Part shown: piece after piece, positions 10,072 to 13,903 of the stretch | Layout of the letters: each line of letters begins with the position of its first letter | How positions within the stretch are numbered: position 1 is the stretch's first letter | NCBI GenBank assembly: GCA_002746475.1 | Contig: PDOX01000054.1 | Span: 1-13,903, forward strand | Reading direction: 5' to 3' | Length of the DNA: 13,903 bases | Source of the DNA: a candidate division SR1 bacterium | GTDB lineage: Bacteria; Patescibacteriota; Gracilibacteria; Absconditabacterales; Absconditicoccaceae | Position numbers and translations under genes: made by a program | The notes under the pieces: model-generated | The model's database searches: none | What the model saw: only the letters and a program-made list of their open reading frames with translations | Told to the model about the DNA's origin: nothing

Positions 10072-10362
10072 ATGAGCGATATGATAGACACTACAACATT
10101 GAAATATTTACAAAATCTAGCAAAATTACAAATACACGATGAAAAGCAATTTTCGCAAAAATTTTCTGCAATTGTACACTATCTAGAAAAAATTAAAGAC
10201 GTTAACATTTCAGAAGATATTTCTAAGCAAGGTGCTTCTCCTATGCATCATCTTGAAACACTTGATACGCTTACTCCTGCTGGGACAAAAAAATTATTAA
10301 ACAATGTGGAACATGAAGTGGTGAACAATAGTATTGTCGTTAGTTCAGTATTGAGTAGTTAA
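10072..10362 (+). CDS. gatC: Asp-tRNA(Asn)/Glu-tRNA(Gln) amidotransferase subunit C
   Basis: The protein has 96 aa, the usual GatC length, with no TGA codon. GatC clamps GatA and GatB together in the GatCAB amidotransferase, which converts mischarged Glu-tRNA(Gln) or Asp-tRNA(Asn). The N-terminal helix pair matches the family: LQNLAKLQIHDEKQFSQKF then IVHYLEKIKDVN (GatC consensus LAxLxLxxEExxxF, then ILxYVExLxxVD), followed by ASPMHH like the PxxH segment. The typical R-x-D-x-V end is poorly preserved. It is 28 nt behind the PKD-protein gene and probably co-transcribed. gatA and gatB are not adjacent, at least within this window. The start has the TATTATG context. Confidence 0.8.
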   Translation: MSDMIDTTTLKYLQNLAKLQIHDEKQFSQKFSAIVHYLEKIKDVNISEDISKQGASPMHHLETLDTLTPAGTKKLLNNVEHEVVNNSIVVSSVLSS

Positions 10363-10470
10363 AATTACATAACTCAATTAGAGTATCTCTGATATCTTTT
10401 ATACAGATTATATTTTAATCTATATCTCAAATTTATATTTCAAGTCTATACTTTATTTATTTTTTTAATT

Positions 10471-11280
10471 TTACCCTTCTTGATTTACATTTGGGAAGAA
10501 ATTAGTCATCAAAGCACAGAATTTTACTTCCAAAGGTTTCTCTCCTACTGGAACATAGGTTACGATAGAACAGAAACGGAATTCTTTTGGTGAATTATTT
10601 CAACAGTCAGGAGTTGTATCATATTTTCCACTACATGATAACTTAGTATCAGTTCCATTAGGTCCTTTCCTATAAATTCATTTCCCTTCTATTTTTCTGA
10701 AAAATCTTCCATACCTAGTAAGATTATCTGTTTTACCACCTGAAAGAGTTGTCCATTGGGTTCCAGAAAGATAGAGCGCATATTTTTTGTTATTCTCTGT
10801 AAATATTCCATTAGAAAAATCCCAATCAGTATTTTCCTGAAAAGAAACAGCAATTTTTGCATTTTTTCCATCTTGTTTTTTTTCTGTGGAAATAATACTA
10901 TATTTTCCACTATCAAGAATTGAATGCTCTTCTAGACATTTTTCTGAATCTAACGCAAGCCAACATTTACTTCTCTCAGAAGTTGCAGTATATTCTTTTC
11001 ATGTCTTACCATTTTCTATCGTTAAGTCTACTCATGGATGTTCTAGCACTCTTGTATTTCTTGCATAATACATAGATTCTATTCCTTCTTTTGCTAAGTT
11101 TATTGCAATCAATTTTTGATTTGCATATTGTACTTGATTAAGGACACTTTGAATATAGTAAATAATTGATCCTAGACAAATTCAAATGAGAACAACGACC
11201 AAAATAATTTCTATCAATGTAAATCCTTTTTTTTGATTTTTGATTATCTTTTTATCTTTTGTTTGAAGTATATTCATCAT
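10471..11280 (-). CDS. type IV prepilin (class III N-methylation signal)
   Basis: The protein has 269 aa with 5 TGA-Gly codons. It carries a 19-residue positively charged leader ending in KKG, then FTLIEIILVVVLIG, the textbook PilD-processed prepilin signal: cleavage between G19 and F20, Glu at mature position 5 (residue 24), and a hydrophobic helix of about 20 residues. The globular part (about 65-269) is Lys/Ser/Thr-rich and holds several cysteines, including two in CWLALDSEKC and further ones near the end, which may form disulfides. It is larger than many major pilins and may be a minor pilin or pseudopilin. Two adjacent ATGs exist (11280 and 11277); the first is used here. It is transcribed alone, convergent to gatC (108-nt gap) and divergent from the next rightward gene. 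No peptidase, ATPase or secretin gene is in view. Confidence 0.88.
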
Positions 11281-11332
11281 ATATAAGAAATTATATAAAA
11301 AGTTATATAAAAGAGATTGAAATACTTATATC

Positions 11333-11360
11333 AATATATATATTTGTCAGTATATTGCAA
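11333..11360 (-). promoter_or_regulatory. prepilin promoter containing a perfect palindrome
   Basis: On the minus strand TTGCAA (11360-11355), a 16-bp spacer and TATATT (11338-11333) precede the prepilin start by 52 nt. The -35 box is the centre of a perfect 14-bp palindrome, TATATTGCAATATA (11351-11364). Because TTGCAA is self-complementary, it could also act as the -35 box for the divergent gene at 11404, with TTTTAT (11377-11382) 16 bp downstream, though that -10 is poor. Confidence 0.5.
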
Positions 11361-11403
11361 TATATATTTTTCTTCATTTTATTTGTGATTTATTTCTCAT
11401 ATT

Positions 11404-12021
11404 ATGACAGCAACGAGCCGATTATACATTATTGTCTTCTTTATCGGGAGTTTCAGTATAGTGATAGGAATGATGGGGTTTGATAAAGTTCTGAAAATGA
11501 TTATTGGAAATTATATTATCACGATGATCGTTATTGCATTAGGATTAGTTATTGATTTTGAAGTTAGTCAAATCCAAGCTAATAACCTTAATATTTTGTG
11601 ATTTGGTGCAACAGAAGTAGCAAAATTTTTAAGTGATGGGAAAATCACATTGATGATAGCTAGTTATCTTGGTCTCATGGTAATATGGTATAAATTTGCA
11701 CAATTTTCTCTCACTTTACGTTTTGATGAGATGAAAAAGAAAGGACTTTTGCTCCTCACTACTCCACTCTGTGTGATATGAATTGTTCTTTCTCTTGTTG
11801 TTATTCTTTTATGAGGAAATATTAGTGATAGCTGATGGATTCTCCAACATATCCCTGAAAATGAAGAATTAAGATCATTTGTCATGAGGATCCCTCTTTG
11901 GATTGTTATTCATGGGATATTAATGTTTATCTTGTTTTTAGACATAAATTTCATATCAAAATATCGTTATCACAGTGATAATAAATATAGTGATACAAGA
12001 TTCTCAGAATATGAAGAATAA
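11404..12021 (+). CDS. multi-pass membrane protein of unknown function
   Basis: The protein has 205 aa with 4 TGA-Gly codons. Not recognised. About five hydrophobic segments are visible: residues 5-25, 33-52, 81-101, 112-136 and about 162-184. Between the second and third is a short polar stretch (FEVSQIQANN), and between the fourth and fifth a loop with GNISDSGWILQHIPENEE. The tail is short, polar and Tyr/Asp/Glu-rich. The next gene starts 26 nt downstream, so the two almost certainly share a transcript; since that gene is PrgI/VirB3-like, this protein may belong to the same secretion-type membrane complex, but that is inference from position only. Start context is TATTATG, at the first in-frame ATG. 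Confidence 0.65.
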
Positions 12022-12047
12022 TTTTTATGTTATAACATCAGTAAAAG

Positions 12048-12497
12048 ATGAAAGTTCTTTATCCTAAAAATATCAAAAAAGGATTATTAGCTGGGATGAA
12101 TTTCAATATTTGACCACTAAATATTTGAATTTTACAACTCTTCCTCCTTGCAATAGGGGTTGGGGTCTCTCTTGTGACGTTTAATGCTCTTGCAAAAGAG
12201 GGTGCAAAGTTTGCTGGAATACTTCTTGCTATATTCGTATTTTTGATTTTCGTTGTTATCGCTTTCTTCAAAGTTTCAGAGTTAGGACTTATCGGATTCC
12301 TTTCTAAAATTATTAGGAATAATTTTTTTGATACCAATAAAAAATATCAAAATAATTTCGATAGACATAACAAGATAGATATTCTCTTAAAAGAAACAAA
12401 AGAAAAATCAAAAGAATGAGAAGTCATTATCAAAGAAAAGACAAGAACTTTTGACAATAAAAAAATAGATGCTATTGAAAAAGATGGATTTATTTAA
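12048..12497 (+). CDS. PrgI/VirB3-like small membrane protein (T4SS-type)
   Basis: The protein has 149 aa with 3 TGA-Gly codons. The N-terminal KNIKKG...FNIGPLNIGILQLFLLAIGVGVS layout (about 8-43) matches the PrgI family pattern of a short basic start, GPL, a QL/QF pair and a Gly-rich first helix. A second helix (about 57-76) ends in FFKVSELGLIGFL, like the FxKxxxxxxxxYL region after helix two of PrgI/VirB3 proteins. The remaining third is charged and probably cytosolic. PrgI/VirB3 proteins sit at the inner membrane beside the VirB4 ATPase in type IV secretion; no VirB4 is in the window. The call is from pattern memory and is moderate. It follows the 5-TM gene by 26 nt and ends just before a strong terminator. 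Two VirB2-like pilin genes lie beyond that terminator on the other strand, which supports the assignment. Confidence 0.5.
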
Positions 12498-12513
12498 TTA
12501 TTTTTTCTCTCAT

Positions 12514-12555
12514 TAAAAAAAAGCTCTGTCATTATAAAATGACAGAGTTTTTTTT
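12514..12555. terminator. bidirectional intrinsic terminator
   Basis: A perfect 10-bp stem, CTCTGTCATT (12524-12533) with AATGACAGAG (12538-12547), closes a 4-nt ATAA loop. It is flanked by an A-run on the left (12515-12522) and a T-run on the right (12548-12555), so it provides a U-tail on either strand. It sits between the convergent ends of the PrgI-like gene and the leftward pilin gene, where a shared terminator is expected. Confidence 0.9.
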
Positions 12556-12587
12556 AAAATAATTAATAATTTCAATAGCAAAAATAT

Positions 12588-13013
12588 TTATGAAGATTTT
12601 GTTACTGCAACAGTAGAAATAAGCCAAAATATAAAACTTACCAATAACCATGACAGGCCAATAAAAGCTAAAGCAACAGCAGCTTGTTTCAGAATAGTAA
12701 ATCCTTGTTTAAATTTTCCTTCATCTCCCGCTGCAAGTAACATCTGAAATCCTCCCCATAATAAGATTAATAATGTTATAAGTGCTAAAATCCTTAATGT
12801 CCAATTAACAAAATTTTTAATTGTATCCACAAGAGAATTTTTTGTTTCAGCAGCATTATTGGTACCATAAACTCAAACCTCAACACCTCATTTATCCTTA
12901 CCAACCCATTCAGTATCACCAAATCCTCCTTTAATAGCATATGTATTACTTATAAATACCACTAATGGCAAGAAAAATACCCCTTGCAACATAATTTTTT
13001 TTAATACCTTCAT
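12588..13013 (-). CDS. VirB2/TrbC-like T4SS pilin, copy 1
   Basis: The protein has 141 aa with 2 TGA-Gly codons. A signal peptide (1 to about 26, probably cleaved after NTYA) precedes a Gly-rich spacer, then two hydrophobic helices (about 70-92 and 107-132) joined by a short polar turn, AAGDEGKFKQG. The motif LWGGFQML then AAGDE then KQGFTILKQA, followed by a second helix with SWLLVSFIFWL, is the arrangement of the T4SS-pilin family common in CPR genomes (VirB2/TrbC-like). It is highly similar to the gene that starts at 13560; divergence is greatest in the N-terminal spacer. It is the second gene of a leftward tandem pair, separated from the first by 112 nt that contain a hairpin. The start at 13013 has a TATTATG context. 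Confidence 0.75.
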
Positions 13014-13042
13014 AATAATACTTCTATAATTATAAACTATGT

Positions 13043-13078
13043 AAAAGCAAAAGGGAGAGAAGAATTATGATTCTCTCC
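13043..13078 (-). terminator. hairpin with T-rich tail between the two pilin genes
   Basis: On the minus strand an 8-bp stem, GGAGAGAA (13078-13071) with TTCTCTCC (13061-13054), encloses a 9-nt loop and is followed by CTTTTGCTTTT (13053-13043). This looks like an intrinsic terminator after the first pilin gene and before the second. It would uncouple expression of the two copies, or stabilise the 3' end of an abundant first message. Confidence 0.55.
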
Positions 13079-13125
13079 ACTTTAAATCTATATTATACTA
13101 TCAAATAACTATTTTAAGAAAGAGA

Positions 13126-13560
13126 TTATCCTTGTCCTCCTCCACTACCAGTAATAAGACCTAACAACCAAAAGATAAGACTAACCATTAACCAAGCTAA
13201 AGCAATGAAAGCAAGTCCAATTCCAGCTTGTTTCAAAATAGTAAAGCCTTGTTTGTATTTGTTTTCATCTCCTGCAGCAGTCAACATTTGGAATCCTCCC
13301 CAAAGTAAAACCATAAGAGCAATAAGACCAAGAATTCTCAATACCCAGTTAACAAAACTTTTAACAGTTGTAATCAAGCTATCCTTTTGCATAGATTTTG
13401 AACCAATAACATCAGGGTTATAACTCGTATCAGGAGAACTCCAACCTCAGTCAACCTGAGCATCTGCTTGAGAAGAAATACCTAACGTTCCAAATCCAAT
13501 AGCTAAGAATCCAAAAAGACCCAAGAATCCTAAACTCATTTTTTTCATAATGTTTTTCAT
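13126..13560 (-). CDS. VirB2/TrbC-like T4SS pilin, copy 2
   Basis: The protein has 144 aa with 1 TGA-Gly codon. A signal peptide (1 to about 34, likely cleaved after ADA) is followed by a polar spacer, then helix one (about 72-94, with LLWGGFQML), the turn TAAGDENKYKQG (94-105) and helix two (about 110-133), ending in a Gly-rich tail (GSGGGQG). The two-helix hairpin with GGFQML/AAGDE matches T4SS pilins (VirB2/TrbC-like), and the protein is a close paralogue of the product of the next leftward gene. Because it is first in the pair and has the best promoter in the window, it may be the major subunit. A weak AAGG stands about 11 nt before the ATG, the closest thing to a Shine-Dalgarno seen. The gene is divergent from der. 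Confidence 0.78.
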
Positions 13561-13604
13561 TTTATATACCTTAAATAATTAAATAAAATATTATTACATG
13601 TCTT

Positions 13605-13651
13605 AGTATACTAAAATTTTTAACAAATGCAAATTTTTTACGACTTTTTTT
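13605..13651 (-). promoter_or_regulatory. promoter of the T4SS pilin pair, with A-tracts
   Basis: On the minus strand TTGCAT (13632-13627), a 16-bp spacer and TATACT (13610-13605) lie 44 nt before the ATG at 13560. Two A-tracts (13651-13645 and 13639-13634) precede the -35 box. The -35 sequence, spacer length, leader length and upstream A-tracts all match the promoter of the VPKTG protein gene at 893. Confidence 0.65.
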
Positions 13652-13695
13652 CATACTATTGCAATCAACACTATTTATATTCTAAAAGCTATCTA

Positions 13696-13723
13696 TTGAT
13701 AAAACAAAGTGAATCCATATACT
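13696..13723 (+). promoter_or_regulatory. promoter of the Der-type GTPase gene
   Basis: TTGATA (13696-13701), a 16-bp spacer and TATACT (13718-13723) stand 42 nt before the ATG at 13766. The divergent pilin promoter is about 64 bp to the left, so the 205-nt gap holds two back-to-back promoters without overlap. Confidence 0.6.
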
Positions 13724-13765
13724 CTATTTTGTTATATTTTGGATAGATAAAAAAAATAAAGTATT

Positions 13766-13903
13766 ATGTTAAGTATCGGACTTGTAGGGGCAACAAATGT
13801 TGGGAAATCTACCCTATTTAATAGATTAATCAAGCAATATAGAGCGATTGTGACCAATATTGCAGGGACAACAACTGACATTGTTAGACAGACCTCTGAA
13901 CTG
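13766..13903 (+). CDS. der: Der/EngA-type ribosome-assembly GTPase, 5' part
   Basis: Only the first 46 residues are present; the gene runs off the window end. The P-loop G1 reads GATNVGKST (8-16), followed by LFNRL and AIV, which fits the first GTPase domain of Der (usual [14 protein letters not shown] ... AIV). A G2-like segment AGTTTD follows (usual PGVTRD or AGTTRD). Der carries two GTPase domains and works in assembly of the 50S subunit. The Arg-Pro before NVGKS is replaced by Ala-Thr. Era or another TRAFAC GTPase cannot be fully excluded from this fragment. Start context is TATTATG. Confidence 0.65.
   Translation, partial: MLSIGLVGATNVGKSTLFNRLIKQYRAIVTNIAGTTTDIVRQTSEL

Noticed and set aside
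10401..10421. Possible terminator between gatC and the prepilin gene
   Set aside because: The stem AGATTA/TAATCT is only 6 bp of A/T-rich pairing without a clear T-run; too weak to call.
12027..12038. 12-bp palindrome ATGTTATAACAT between two co-directional genes
   Set aside because: Short, AT-only apart from two bases, lies in a 26-nt operon gap and has no second copy that I could see near a promoter.
12059..12337. 92-codon minus-strand frame
   Set aside because: Antisense to the PrgI-like gene; the plus frame has coherent helices and fits its operon.
13020..13050. Separate promoter for the second leftward pilin gene
   Set aside because: TTGCTT with TATAGA at 16 bp exists but would leave only about 9 nt before the ATG, unlike the other leaders here.

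Overview
This window comes from a low-GC bacterium that reads UGA as glycine instead of stop (genetic code 25). That code is known from the candidate phyla Absconditabacteria (SR1) and Gracilibacteria (BD1-5) of the Patescibacteria/CPR. With the standard code almost every gene is chopped into short pieces. With TGA=Gly the window resolves into 14 complete genes and one partial gene, holding about 94 in-frame TGA codons by my hand count. All complete genes end in TAA (12) or TAG (2). The reassignment is supported inside conserved motifs: TGA falls where the families have an invariant Gly in the Nudix box region of the MTH1-like protein, and in the HD, synthetase and TGS domains of the Rel/SpoT protein. 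I cannot decide between the two phyla from this window.

Layout. At 1-113 there is a REP-like double hairpin. A long rightward block follows: an MTH1-like Nudix hydrolase (139-666); two secreted proteins with C-terminal VPKTG sorting-signal-like tails (893-1885, 1944-2417); a bifunctional Rel/SpoT (p)ppGpp enzyme (2459-4690); a two-TM double-zinc-ribbon protein (4779-5204); a membrane-anchored protein resembling pilus accessory/PilX-type proteins (5275-6117); a solute-binding-protein-like lipid- or TM-anchored protein (6195-7388); an 842-residue PKD-domain membrane protein (7515-10043); and gatC (10072-10362). A leftward type IV prepilin follows (10471-11280), then a divergent rightward pair: a multi-TM protein (11404-12021) and a PrgI/VirB3-like protein (12048-12497). 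A strong bidirectional terminator (12514-12555) separates these from two tandem leftward VirB2/TrbC-like T4SS pilins (12588-13013, 13126-13560). The window ends inside a rightward Der-type GTPase gene (13766 onward).

Themes. Much of the window encodes cell-envelope and surface machinery: sorting-signal proteins, a type IV prepilin, T4SS-type pilins with a PrgI-like partner, PKD adhesin-like ectodomains and a solute-binding-like protein. That suits an epibiotic or host-attached CPR cell, although the lifestyle is inference. Housekeeping genes (rel, gatC, der, mutT) are interspersed.

Expression signals. No convincing Shine-Dalgarno sequence precedes any gene, and six starts share the context TATTATG or ATTATG. 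Five genes have a recognisable promoter of the form TTGnnn, exactly 16 bp, TATAnn, with leaders of 41-52 nt. Two of these promoters, for unrelated secreted proteins, also match in leader length (44 nt) and in A-tracts just upstream of the -35 box. No rRNA, tRNA, CRISPR array or insertion sequence was seen. No gene-free stretch exceeds 226 bases.
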